Assembly: GCF_022581195.2 (NCBI RefSeq)
Contig: NC_061455.1
Location: forward strand, 4,088,120-4,152,119
DNA length: 64,000 nucleotides
Direction: 5' to 3'
Source: Helicoverpa zea
Lineage: Eukaryota; Arthropoda; Insecta; Lepidoptera; Noctuidae
Position 1 is the stretch's first letter; each line of letters opens with the position of its first letter. The notes below the pieces were generated by a model that ran no database searches, had not been told where the DNA came from, and was given only the letters and a program-made list of their open reading frames with translations. Both the position numbers and the translations under genes were made by a program. Positions 34,201 through 40,512 of this stretch are shown piece by piece.

Positions 34201-34520
34201 TGGTATAAATTCCAGCAATAATCCAACGTACATTAGTCAGACTGCGTTCGTAATACCTCGAAGAAATCACTACGTAAGTACGTAACACGAAAATACTTAT
34301 TACGATTTATTAAAACAATAGTGGGTATTTTTCACCTCTACCGAAATCTTTGTGAAATCGTATTACGAGTAAAATTCGCGTGTTATTTACTTAATGTTTG
34401 AGTACACAAATATTACAAGGACAAACTTAATTATAAATTACGATTAACCGTACAATAATGTTAGTTCTTACCTGTACAACAAAAGAGTGCTATTAGACAA
34501 ACCACATAAGTGTTTGTCAT
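7493..34520 (-). CDS. Sap-r: Prosaposin (Saposin-related) precursor, complete, 20 coding exons
   Basis: Exons in transcript order: 34472-34520, 32591-32660, 31044-31188, 30358-30555, 29351-29399, 26201-26264, 24073-24220, 22485-22682, 20688-20801, 20073-20269, 19591-19688, 18940-19181, 18401-18574, 17828-17962, 17242-17379, 16509-16821, 16038-16171, 15378-15564, 10159-10298, 7493-7636. All junctions are GT-AG, phases agree, and the total is 2937 bases, 978 residues plus TAA. Layout: signal peptide 1-16; saposin-A 28-56; degenerate saposin-B 99-142; saposin-A 180-208; saposin-B domains at about 221-295, 317-388, 415-487, 562-635, 653-726, 802-875 and 890-962, each with six cysteines. Sequons include N190, N238, N432 and N670. 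In known animals the secreted precursor is cut in lysosomes into small lipid-binding proteins that hand sphingolipids to hydrolases. There is no C-terminal saposin-A domain, unlike the vertebrate precursor. Confidence 0.95.
8753..8770. repeat. (GA)9 microsatellite
   Basis: Nine uninterrupted AG units in prosaposin intron 19. Confidence 0.9.
9187..9950 (-). mobile_element. 5'-truncated LINE, C-terminal part of reverse transcriptase ORF and 3' end
   Basis: On the minus strand an open frame of about 170 residues ends with a stop at 9416. It contains QSHLEFASEVWSP, then QRIESIQRAFTRHLAY, FFKMNTLHNRRK and FLHKLINGK. This is the typical region after the catalytic palm in jockey/CR1-type non-LTR retrotransposons. 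The 3' end is a (TAAA)n tail, seen as (ATTT)n on the plus strand at 9190-9213. The 5' end is lost near 9950, so the catalytic residues are absent and the copy is dead. The frame is still open, suggesting a fairly recent insertion. Clade assignment is from memory. Confidence 0.8.
10471..10705. mobile_element. MITE with perfect 64-bp terminal inverted repeats
   Basis: The arms 10471-10534 and 10642-10705 are exact reverse complements (TCTATAGTTCGGCCATTCAG at the outside, GACGACGTAACT at the inside). They flank about 107 AT-rich bases. The 235-bp total with no coding capacity is a typical miniature inverted-repeat element. The palindromic CTATAG at both ends makes the exact target duplication ambiguous. 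It lies about 170 bases from exon 19 in prosaposin intron 18. Confidence 0.88.
11251..11478 (+). pseudogene. Truncated THAP-domain transposase gene of the P-like element
   Basis: ATG at 11251 opens MGKKCCVSTCKSESYGGC and ISFH, the CxxxC-type start of a THAP zinc finger, to 11321 (ccacag|gttagc). After a 111-base intron, 11433-11478 gives SFPKNEERRHKWLYI, the FP...W part of the same domain, then TGA. The phases agree (2+1). The next element begins immediately at 11479, so the rest of the zinc finger (the C and H ligands) and the transposase core are missing. Nothing functional can be made. Confidence 0.8.
12019..12078 (+). repeat. Helitron-like 5' end fragment
   Basis: It starts TCTACACTAATATTATAAAG and continues through the 'ctcgctaatctcaggaa' block seen at position 25. 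This gives the 5' end missing from the copy at the left edge of the window. Confidence 0.55.
12269..12348 (+). repeat. Internally deleted tRNA-derived SINE fragment
   Basis: The tRNA-like head gtcgtggtggcctagt is joined directly to the tail (ggttagactggaagccga, aaggctaggcagatgatgat). Compared with the full copy at 33204-33625, about 300 bases of body are missing. Confidence 0.7.
12690..12870 (+). repeat. Lepidopteran (TCA)n / cataggcctc repeat
   Basis: An (ATC)n run is followed by 'aggacgtccactgctgaaca', 'taggcctccccctttg' and 'ggtcgtctgtccacctcgtt'. The phrase 'cctcgttggtggacgtccaac' then runs back over itself as a short hairpin (about 12829-12862). It is the longest of several such copies in the window. 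Confidence 0.65.
12900..13072 (-). repeat. tRNA-derived SINE fragment, head end
   Basis: The plus strand reads 'tgcattggtacttgcctgac', 'ctggaatcgaatcc' and 'ttacccactaggccaccacg', matching the head of the SINE at 33204-33625 with substitutions in the box B region. The copy is old. Confidence 0.7.
13125..13340 (+). repeat. Repeat fragment starting cccccgacgcaaaaa, with (TG)10
   Basis: The order 'acccccgacgcaaaaacgac', 'ggggtgttataagtttgacg', (TG)10 at 13169-13188, 'ggcatcgtagctcccaaacg', 'gatccgattg' and 'cttagctatgtttggtgga' is one I recognise as common in lepidopteran genomes. Family unknown. Confidence 0.5.
13816..14330. mobile_element. Foldback element with 177-bp arms
   Basis: The arms 13816-13992 and 14154-14330 are reverse complements with one mismatch that I can find (ttttgacgtg against ttttgtcgtg). 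They are separated by a 161-base AT-rich loop. Each arm contains CCCCCGACCC + A9 + GCACGC, and CGTGTCGGGGGACCGCT at the inner end. There is no coding content. Transcription through the intron would give a long, nearly perfect double-stranded stem. Confidence 0.9.
15378..16171 (-). CDS. Sap-r: Prosaposin exons 17-18: saposin-B 7
   Basis: Exon 17 (16038-16171) ends the linker and gives TVCVVCEFVLKEID. Exon 18 (15378-15564) gives VCKRMPKSVRADCDQF and NPEQVCEELKLC. The cysteines are 802, 805, 833, 844, 869 and 875. Of the eight, this domain reads most like the lipid-binding saposins C and D of vertebrates. Confidence 0.95.
16509..16821 (-). CDS. Sap-r: Prosaposin exon 16: second half of saposin-B 6 and the longest linker
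   Basis: Residues 674-777. C684, C695, C720 and C726 complete domain 6 (NAQEICVFLKLC). A polar linker of roughly 70 residues then runs to the first cysteine of domain 7, rich in K, H, D and R (for example DKYHEKPHLRGDRNN). A linker this long and charged may be a proteolytic processing site; this is inference. Confidence 0.94.
17242..18574 (-). CDS. Sap-r: Prosaposin exons 13-15: saposin-B 5 and first half of saposin-B 6
   Basis: Exon 13 (18401-18574) is a linker plus ACSFCQYFL. Exon 14 (17828-17962) is ACDRLPQSVNAECKQF. Exon 15 (17242-17379) starts VCPALGVC, closing domain 5, then opens domain 6 with NCPLCLFAVEQL and a sequon at N670. Domain 5 is the only one carried by three exons; its extra intron separates the helix ending IDPAT from VCPALGVC. 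Confidence 0.94.
18660..18720 (+). repeat. Possible degraded cataggcc-type repeat
   Basis: 'gcagtgcataggccttttct' followed by 'aaaaggaatgagggttaat' resembles part of the cataggcctc repeats at 3048 and 4154. It is short and divergent, in prosaposin intron 12. Confidence 0.35.
18940..19688 (-). CDS. Sap-r: Prosaposin exons 11-12: saposin-B 4 and a linker
   Basis: Exon 11 (19591-19688) gives PCELCEQLV with a sequon at N432. Exon 12 (18940-19181) gives GLCK, DECLHLAEEYY and NTLCAMIGVC, then about 37 residues of linker (488-524). The intron between them is phase 1, unlike the phase 0 used in the sister domains. Confidence 0.94.
19854..20052 (-). repeat. SINE body fragment beside prosaposin exon 10
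   Basis: 'ggtttccagtctaactgcat', 'gaagcgactatctatctta', 'gacctcctcaaccccgttac' and 'cttggttagactggtgtcag' match the body of the SINE at 33204-33625 with many substitutions. The tRNA head is missing. The fragment ends about 20 bases from the exon 10 donor at 20073. Confidence 0.75.
20073..20801 (-). CDS. Sap-r: Prosaposin exons 9-10: saposin-B 3
   Basis: Exon 9 (20688-20801) supplies LECNNCQRTV and the first helices. Exon 10 (20073-20269) supplies MCRK, DSCSML and TPQSMCHVSGQC. The cysteines are 317, 320, 347, 357, 382 and 388. The intron sits directly before the third cysteine codon region, a little later than in most sister domains. A SINE remnant begins about 20 bases past the exon 10 donor. 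Confidence 0.95.
20802..22484. other. Prosaposin intron 8: two repeat scraps, no gene
   Basis: At 21443-21530 there is a scrap 'catcatcatcctcctgccct', 'tatcccaattttatttggag', 'tcggcgcagcat', and at 22318-22365 another ending 'ccgccggacacaggcctttt'. The rest is AT-rich and unremarkable. Confidence 0.6.
22485..22682 (-). CDS. Sap-r: Prosaposin exon 8: second half of saposin-B 2
   Basis: Residues 242-307 between ttacag|gaa and ttc|gtaagt. C252, C264, C289 and C295 complete the six-cysteine fold begun in exon 7, with the conserved NPQQVCSVAGLC turn. Confidence 0.95.
23798..23868. repeat. Short near-perfect hairpin (32-bp arms, 7-base loop)
   Basis: CGAGTAACTTCAGCGATAAG continues to ATCATAGCC, then the loop AACTACA, then the reverse complement to CGTTGAAGTTACTCG. 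There is one C/T difference, which forms a G-U pair in RNA of one strand. At 71 bases it is the size of a pre-miRNA stem and lies in prosaposin intron 7. It could be a processed hairpin RNA or just a minimal MITE; the near-perfect pairing favours the latter or a young hairpin locus. Confidence 0.85.
24073..29399 (-). CDS. Sap-r: Prosaposin exons 5-7: basic linker, saposin-A 2, first helix of saposin-B 2
   Basis: Exon 5 (29351-29399) is a 16-residue lysine-rich linker (KKKPFVPKADKHEKHK). Exon 6 (26201-26264) gives CTWGPSYWCSNF and exon 7 (24073-24220) gives RQCKATHHCVSKVW, a textbook saposin-A domain (C180, C188, C197, C203, W208). SICKICTDMV then opens saposin-B 2 with a glycosylation sequon at N238. 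The basic linker is a plausible cleavage region; that is inference. Confidence 0.93.
24221..26200. other. Prosaposin intron 6: nothing recognised
   Basis: AT-rich sequence with no recognised gene, repeat family or structured RNA. Confidence 0.6.
27155..27190. repeat. 16-bp perfect hairpin with 4-base loop
   Basis: CGACGCTATTCAAAGG, loop AGAC, CCTTTGAATAGCGTCG, in prosaposin intron 5. Too short to place in a family. Confidence 0.85.
27730..28500 (+). repeat. Interspersed repeat with 'aagatggc' blocks, split by a MITE
   Basis: Blocks such as 'cgattgagctgaaattttgc', 'tcctaaatccaacatggcta', 'tccaagatggccgccgctac' and 'tcttgacaagtagaataaag' occur in the order I associate with a common insect repeat. 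The repeat resumes after 28451 with 'aagatgaccgccgctacaga', so the 373-bp element at 28079 was inserted into it. Confidence 0.6.
28079..28451. mobile_element. 373-bp MITE with inverted ends and TAA target duplication
   Basis: The left end 'agctgcgtctacgctagaag', 'agccgagcacgagcg' and the reversed right end 'aggcgggtctactctagacg', 'aaccgagcacgagcg' match over about 35 bp with a few differences. TAA flanks it on both sides (28076-28078 and 28452-28454). A 3-bp TWA duplication suits PIF/Harbinger-type elements. The open frame inside has no recognised domain. Confidence 0.75.
28519..28742. mobile_element. Small inverted-repeat element, ~224 bp
   Basis: 'aaattgaggtaaaaaaatct' plus 'ttaaaaacaagcttt' at the left matches, reversed, 'aaagcttgtttttaaagttt' plus 'tttttgcctcaattt' at the right (about 35-bp arms with a few differences). 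There is no coding capacity. The termini are AT-rich, so the exact ends are uncertain. Confidence 0.65.
30358..30555 (-). CDS. Sap-r: Prosaposin exon 4: second half of a degenerate saposin-B 1
   Basis: Residues 89-154, bounded by ccag|gac and cat|gtgagt. It has four cysteines (C99, C111, C136, C142) at the spacing of saposin-B cysteines 3-6, including the ETMCELIGMC signature. The CxxC pair that should open the domain, at about residues 66-70 in exon 3, is replaced by NEVST. The usual partners of C136 and C142 are therefore absent. Confidence 0.92.
30876..31017 (+). mobile_element. Helitron-like non-autonomous element, divergent short copy
   Basis: A T-run followed by 'gctgagaaacatcttaaccg', 'atctgaaaaattcctcac', 'tccgggtacgggaagaagtt' and a terminal CTAG|T is collinear with the copy at 1-172. 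It is in prosaposin intron 3 and ends about 26 bases past the exon 3 donor. Confidence 0.55.
31044..34520 (-). CDS. Sap-r: Prosaposin exons 1-3: signal peptide, saposin-A 1, start of saposin-B 1
   Basis: Exon 1 (34472-34520) is a start codon plus a short hydrophobic leader, MTNTYVVCLIALFCCT, with a near-ideal donor cag|gtaaga. Exon 2 (32591-32660) enters after tgttcgcag and gives CAKGPSVWCQS. Exon 3 (31044-31188) continues RGADCGAVGHC and TVW. Together these make the saposin-A pattern C-x7-C-x8-C-x5-C-x4-W (C28, C36, C45, C51, W56), as in the N-terminal domain of vertebrate prosaposin. Phases 1 and 2 only fit with this reading. Exon 3 ends in RELINE, one helix into a saposin-B fold that has no cysteines so far. 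Confidence 0.9.
32275..32405. mobile_element. 131-bp MITE with ~31-bp terminal inverted repeats
   Basis: CCTTATTATAAAACATGGTT + TTAAGAAGTAC on the left and its reverse complement on the right, with a single-base gap, flank about 70 bases. It lies in prosaposin intron 2. No clear target duplication was seen. Confidence 0.8.
33190..33639 (-). mobile_element. tRNA-derived SINE with 14-bp target site duplication
   Basis: ACTATTAGGTGTAT occurs at 33190-33203 and again at 33626-33639, enclosing the element. On the minus strand the head at about 33582 reads gtcgtggtggcctagtgggt. It has an A-box-like TGGCCTAGTGG (33565-33575) and a B-box-like GGTTCGATCC (33524-33533), the RNA polymerase III promoter of a tRNA-like SINE. 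The body is shared with fragments at 12269, 12900 and 19854. The intact duplication shows this copy is the youngest of the set. It is in prosaposin intron 1, in the same orientation as the gene. Confidence 0.88.
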
Positions 34521-34720
34521 TTTTAAAGTTTTCGCTTTATCTCGTGCAGTCCAGTTTCGTTCTCTCCGTACAAAATACTAAACAAATACTGTATAATTTC
34601 ACTTTGTTTGGAAGTTATTGCGTATCGATTGATAAACAATTGTCAAGTCACTCTCAACAGCCGACAACGAACGTCCGTCTAAGAACGCTGTTGCTGTCAA
34701 ACAAACTATAGTGTTGTGCT
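34521..34720 (-). promoter_or_regulatory. Prosaposin 5' UTR and probable core promoter region
   Basis: Upstream of the ATG at 34520 the minus strand keeps a moderate GC content for about 200 bases (for example gacggacgttcgttgtcggc) and then becomes AT-rich. There is no upstream in-frame ATG close to the start. The start context is taaaaATGa. No TATA box is convincing, so the transcription start cannot be fixed. Confidence 0.45.
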
Positions 34721-34902
34721 ACGTATGATTAACGTTACCGACTAAAACCGTTATTTATAAATACGTTAATATTATCCCCTGCAATTATATAACATTAGGA
34801 AACGCTTATTGATGAACTGTATTATTAATAATTAATTAAATTTCAAAAATATTCGATCATTATTAATTTAATTTTTCTATACATGTTCATCTTGTGCATT
34901 GA

Positions 34903-34910
34903 TGACGTCA
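34903..34910. promoter_or_regulatory. Perfect CRE palindrome TGACGTCA
   Basis: The 8-bp CREB/ATF consensus lies about 380 bases upstream of the prosaposin start codon. It is a sequence match only. Confidence 0.4.
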
Positions 34911-35219
34911 GATAAAAAGACATTCCGCGCCATCCTCAAATAAAATTGTTTTTGTAGCGGAAGGATTATGATAATAAATTAATTTAACTTGTTTTGATCT
35001 TTTATACTTCTTTATAGAAACGACTGTTTTTTTGTTATTATTTCCCAACAAGTGTATTTAACGGATATTTCTTTTTTATGTTGTTAATCTGTAGTTAAAT
35101 AAAACCAAATAAAAAGTAAGTTTTATAATAATCACGTTCTGCATTATATTCAAAATCAACGTTACTTTTAACTTCTTTTAATGAAAATTGTACAACACTG
35201 AAAGCAACGGATGTATCAA

Positions 35220-35348
35220 CGCCATCTAGTGATTTTTTGTACGAATACTAGCTTTAACAAAGTTAGATGGTTACACTAGTAATTGCTACTCGACACTAGG
35301 TGGCACTATAGTTTAAATATTACAGCTATTCAACAACAGATGGTGCTA
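35220..35348. promoter_or_regulatory. Cluster of CTCF-like motifs
   Basis: Within 130 bases there are CGCCATCTAGTG (35220-35231; reversed, CACTAGATGGCG), ACACTAGGTGGCACTA (35293-35308) and CAACAGATGGTGCTA (35334-35348). There is also a weaker 'gttagatggttacactag' between them. These fit the insect/vertebrate CTCF core (CNCTAGRTGGCRC type). The first is in the opposite orientation to the others. The cluster sits between the prosaposin promoter and the Pitx side of the window, where an insulator would be sensible. Binding is not shown. Confidence 0.5.
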
Positions 35349-35904
35349 CTTGCATATTGTTTGCAATTCAACTTTTATTATTTTTCTAAAGTACATTTTT
35401 TTTTCTTACGGACATTATCTATGTCTAAATAAATTAATACTTAGCAGACATAGTCTCGATTAAGCCGCAACATCGAAATAAAATATTTATGTATTCAAGC
35501 AGGCATAATAGGAAAAAGGTAAGTTTCCAATAACTTTTAGAGATCATAATGTCCTGTGATTGAAAATTGAGAAATAAATTATTACTTTAAATTTATGATT
35601 TTTTATAGTAACTGGTAAGTATTGCAAAATAATTTTATTCCGATTTTATGGAGATTTCAGGCATCTAGTAATTTATGGTTATCAATATAATGGTGAGTAA
35701 CTAACTGCGCACTGCCACCTTTATTAAATAACAGTTTTAATCGGTTCAGCATTTTTATTGCTGATTCCTCGGTATCATTGACAAAAGTAATTTGCGTAAC
35801 TCTACTTACCCATATTTGATATAATGAACTAGTATCTACCTATCTGTTTATGCGCGCGTTTGTATGGGTTGGAGTACCTATAAATGACAATATAAAGTAA
35901 AAAA

Positions 35905-35955
35905 AAAGATCCCGACGAATTGAGAACCTCCTCCTTTTTGGGAAGTCGGTTAATA
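35905..35955 (+). repeat. Repeat scrap 'gatcccgacgaattgagaac'
   Basis: It contains 'gacgaattgagaacctcctc' and 'ctttttgggaagtcggtt', a phrase I associate with a common lepidopteran transposon end. A related scrap with 'aattgagaac-ctca-gttctcaatt' is at about 26492-26515. Confidence 0.45.
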
Positions 35956-38118
35956 AAGATGCTCGTTAGATCTCAGAAATAGGTAAATTTATCTACACTC
36001 TGTTAGTATCTACCTAAAACCTTTGAAAAATAATGCTGTAACAAATAGCTACTTAAAAACAAAGATACCTACATACAATAGGTAGAAACAGAAAATTTAC
36101 TCACAGCAGCAAAGCTCCACAGCAAAACAAGTAAATATATAAAATACCTACGTTACGTAGATAAAATCCAAGAAAAGGAACCTCGACCCAATAAGACGTC
36201 GAACTCCCATAGAAAAGGACAAAACAAAATTGGTAATTCCATTCTGCAGGTTGGTTTTTCGAGACACAATTAGGACATTTTGTTGGAGTTCGGGTCGTGT
36301 AATAAAATTAAGGAGACACCGGACGGTCGCGGTAAGTCGATGTCTTCGGTCGGCATAAAACAAATCCGACCCGAGCCGGCCCGTGAGGACTAGCGCACAC
36401 AGACCTATGGAGACTTCCTCGTTACTTTATTTTTGTGGTGGTTTAATGTAGATTTTGAGACTTTCTTGGGAGTAGTCTGTGTTTAGTGATTGTTTCGCTG
36501 CTGCTATGAGGTGAGACTGCTGTGGTGAAACTAAAACTCGGCACAAGCAATTAAATGTTAGAAAAATACATAGGTACACCTCGTAAACCAAAACTGAATT
36601 CTTAGATAAAACTTAGACGTTCCCTTTGTCTAAGTTACAGCAAGAACAGTTTCAGACCACCAGATTGTCACTCGATTTTTATTCTTCAGGAGCGTGCTAA
36701 TGACGCAAAACTTAATAGTTACATACACAGAGCAGGTACAACTTGAGAAGATTCGTCTAAAAAGGCAGATGGACTCCCCCTGTGTCTAGTTGTACACAGC
36801 ATCTCCACAGATTTGCGCACGTGCGCGATGTTCACATATTCTGAATAACACTTGAATAGCGCGTCGTAACGCACTGGGCACTCGCACCACGTGACGAGAC
36901 TACGTCCGCACGATACTTTGTTTGTGTATCAAATCGGACAACAACGGTGACTTTGTAAATGGCGAGGACGTGGTTATGTGCTGTTTTAGGAGCCCCTTTT
37001 TGTATCCCTTATGTTTACGGAAGCTATTTCCTTAGTGCCTTACCTTTACAAGAGAATATGAGAACTATCTAATCCATAAAAAGTAATTTGGACCCCAATA
37101 TCTGGTTTTGTCGTTGTGAATATTTTTGCTCACACCAAATTTTTCGTAGCACTTAGATACCTATATTAGAATTGTCGTAGTAGGAATAACGCAGTTAATA
37201 TATATTTTCTGTGTGAGTAGGAAGATAGCAAAGACATAACAACGAAAACAAGTAGAGCAATAACATATCTTCATCATGGTACACTCCATACGTCCCAACA
37301 ATACTTAGAGCCGTGCACGTGCGCGGCATACCTCGCAGCAGTGTTCCACATTCAGCAGTCGCTTAGTCCAGAGCGTCTGAAGCACCTGTAGTCTACAAAA
37401 TATAGTGTCGAGAGCTAACACCGAGTGGAGTCGCGAAGTTGGCCGCAGTTAGGAAAGATTTGTCGCGCGCCCGCCACCTAATGCCGTATACTCTTGCTCT
37501 TGTAAGTAAAAATTATGATTATCGCCCGGCGCGAGCTGAGCCCTTGATCCCTAACTAACGGCCTGAGACGCGAGACTTTCCTTTTCTTCTCAACTATAAC
37601 TCTTTTTTATTGGCTCCGCGGCGGTTGCAGCGCCGGCGGCCACTGGATTACGGACTGACCTAACTGATCGGCGAACTAACGACTCTTGAACGTACGTTAT
37701 TTACAAATCGGGATAGCGCAAGATGCTTGTTTGTGAGCTAGTGGAGTAAGGTTCGGTGGGACAGTGACCGATGTACGTGGGGTTATTAGGAGAAATCGTG
37801 GGGAATTCTCTTCGAGGTATTTACGCAGGAAAAGGTACCTATCGGATTCGAAGGATCGAATCTAAGTACTTTATTATTTTAGAAGTTGTAACTAGTGAGC
37901 GCAGCATACAACTTCCAATAAATTCCTAAGGCTCACGTTTGTAAAGGAAATCCTTATAAATGTATATTATGTTCGTAAACGAGCCAGCTCTTGCAGTACA
38001 TAGGTACCGCGAACATCATAAAACACAAGTCAGTCCTCGAGTGCAATACAATACATAAATGAGAGTGGGCCGGAGACGGCGCGAGCCTGCGACGGTCGAT
38101 TAAGGAAGCGACTGCACC

Positions 38119-38144
38119 GTTGCCTTGGCGACGCCGCCATCTTG
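38119..38144. promoter_or_regulatory. X-box-like site adjoining a YY1/Pho site
   Basis: GTTGCCTTGGCGAC (38119-38132) is one base from a symmetric RFX X-box. GCCGCCATCTTG follows directly; its reverse complement is the YY1/Pho consensus. The surroundings are a C/G-rich block to about 38200. This looks like a promoter or Polycomb-type element but no gene starts here that I can recognise. Confidence 0.4.
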
Positions 38145-40439
38145 AACCCACCCCGCCCCGCCCGCACCCCCTCGCGCCCCCCCCAAGCCCACCACAACCC
38201 CCACTGTAAACAACTCGCTGTATCGTTGCACTGAAATACTCGATATATTTAAAAGGCTCTCCAGTCGTCCCCCTGAATCACTGGTGTAAGATAAAATTGA
38301 CAATTTATTGTGGATCAAAAAATATGATTGCACTGCTTGTTGGTAACTATTTACTAAATGGACATATAAAGACAAAAGTCTAGTAGATAGTAGTTCAGAG
38401 AAAAATAACTTTAGGTTAAACAAACTAAAAGTACATCTAACTATCGACAAGGAACCATAAAAATGCTGTAATATAGGCAAATGAATTGTTAAAATATTTG
38501 CTGGATGGACTTTACGGTCTGGGTTCTTAAAAATAGCAGAGTCAATCCTGACTTGTCTGTAAATCTCATAAGCACGAAGTAATTCTTCAAGTTATATATA
38601 AAAAAAAAGCAATGAAAATTCAAAAACAGGTGCATTATACTCACTCACTCCTAAATCTCACCCTAAGTTATCGATTAAAAAACGCACCTCTCACATCGTG
38701 ATTTACATTACGTGCTTTTCTTCATGTTGATAAATAAAGAGTAGGTAATATTTTGCGCGATGAATATCGAGGCAGTGATTCTGAACGGTGACCGTCCAAT
38801 TACACGTGAACGGTCGCGAAGACAAATGGCGAACATTACTCAAGATTAGGAGCCGCCCGACTCTAGTCCACCTAATGTCGCAGAGTGCACTAAATCATAT
38901 CACACGATTCGCTGAAAAACATTCGCTTTTGTTTTAATTCTTCTTTTTAAAAAATAAGCCCCGAAAATCCTTTTTTCAAATTTTTCCTAACTAAGAATGA
39001 GGAATAGCTGAGGCACACCTAAAAATGACTGGCGTTATTATAATAGGGTCACCGTCGAGTATCTATAAATATCAAGTACATTTTAAACGAAGTAACTGTT
39101 TATTTGATCTTCAAAGTCCTAAAGAGTAAAAAATCTACAAGTAATAAACAGAGTACATACTACATACTTCACATAGGTAAGTACATACTTTCCGAGTTCC
39201 GAGGCACGTACGTAGGTGATTCTTTATGATTTGGTCATTCATCCTTCTTACAGCCTACCATATGAAGAATTGTATCTTTGATCGATTGACCCGTGTGTCT
39301 ATTGCTATGACCAGTATAGAATCTCAGGGTCCTCATATTATAGGTATACCTATCTAATATACTTACCATTAAGTAGTATACAGGTAGGTACATAAGAAAA
39401 TGTTGTTGACAAGCATTTTCCGTTACACATAGGTACTAATACCCATTAAGTTGATATTATGAAAGTAGAAGGCAATCTGTACAACGTTTTAATGTATTAT
39501 GTAGAATTATAAAGGCGTAGAGCCCCGCTTACTTCTTATGATTTATTCATGAGGGAAGAACAATGTTAAATTTGAACATGCCTACTTGTACGCCAGCATT
39601 TTAGTAGAAAATGTCAAGCGGTTTATTAAGTAATTTGTTTTTCATAAAGATTTATTGATAAATATAATTAGTACCTACACCTATGCTGTGACCTCATTAA
39701 TATTGACGTTTAATTAGGCAGGTACTTGATATAGCGATATACTTTATTTATTTCAAAGGAAAATTAATATTTAAATCCTTATGTTCTGATGCTATTTATG
39801 CATTCCATTTTTAAGTGACATTTCAGTACCTAACTTTATTTTTTATCAACATAATACTGTGTAGGTACAGAAACATAACGTTCAGCAGTTCTAAATGACA
39901 TATGTTTGAAAGTGTAATCTTGAAGCAGCAGAATCCGTTGTAAATGTACCCATTTTGTCAGTGCTTACAAAATTCTAAAGCTGGGAGCGAAGTAGCGAGT
40001 GCAATATACAAGGAGGGAAGTTTGTGCCTCTGTGTGTGTGCCGCGGCTCTCGGCGACCGACTTGCTTTATACACATAATATTTATACGAAAAGAAAACTT
40101 GTTTGAAGTCGTGAACAAAGCCAATCCGCTGCGGTTATTCGTGATATTTTCAGGCAAAGTCGTACCTTATTCGCAAACATCGAATCCCGTATACAATACA
40201 GTGCGAAACGAAATTCGAAGGATAGATAATTTCGGAGAGAAAGAAATAAGGCGAAAGGGAAAAAAATATAAATTGAATAGTCGAATACACGCATCCCGGC
40301 ATTACCATAAAGGCAACAGGGATCAAGCCGGATTCCTCTACGAACTTTTTTATTTTCCTTCCACCTCTAAATCTCCCAGGCAAAGCTTCGCGAATCTGCA
40401 AATGTTGATTTGATGATGTGGTGTCTGTGCGCGGCGTGC

Positions 40440-40512
40440 GTGCGACAGCGTCGCGTCGCGTCGCCTCGTGTCGCGTCATGTCGCGTGATGTCGCCTCGTG
40501 TCGCGCGCTCGT
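40440..40512. repeat. GTCGC-rich 5/10-bp tandem repeat
   Basis: The sequence runs as GTCGC units, with longer GTCGCCTCGT, GTCGCGTCAT and GTCGCGTGAT forms, for about 70 bases. It explains the open but low-complexity frames on both strands. Confidence 0.8.

Noticed and set aside
37330..37515. First exon of an unknown plus-strand gene ending ctctt|gtaagt near 37500
   Set aside because: There is a good donor-like site after a short frame, but no downstream exon or domain supports it.
40024..40413. 129-codon plus-strand frame
   Set aside because: No recognised domain, other frames open nearby, low-complexity charged composition and no splice partners.
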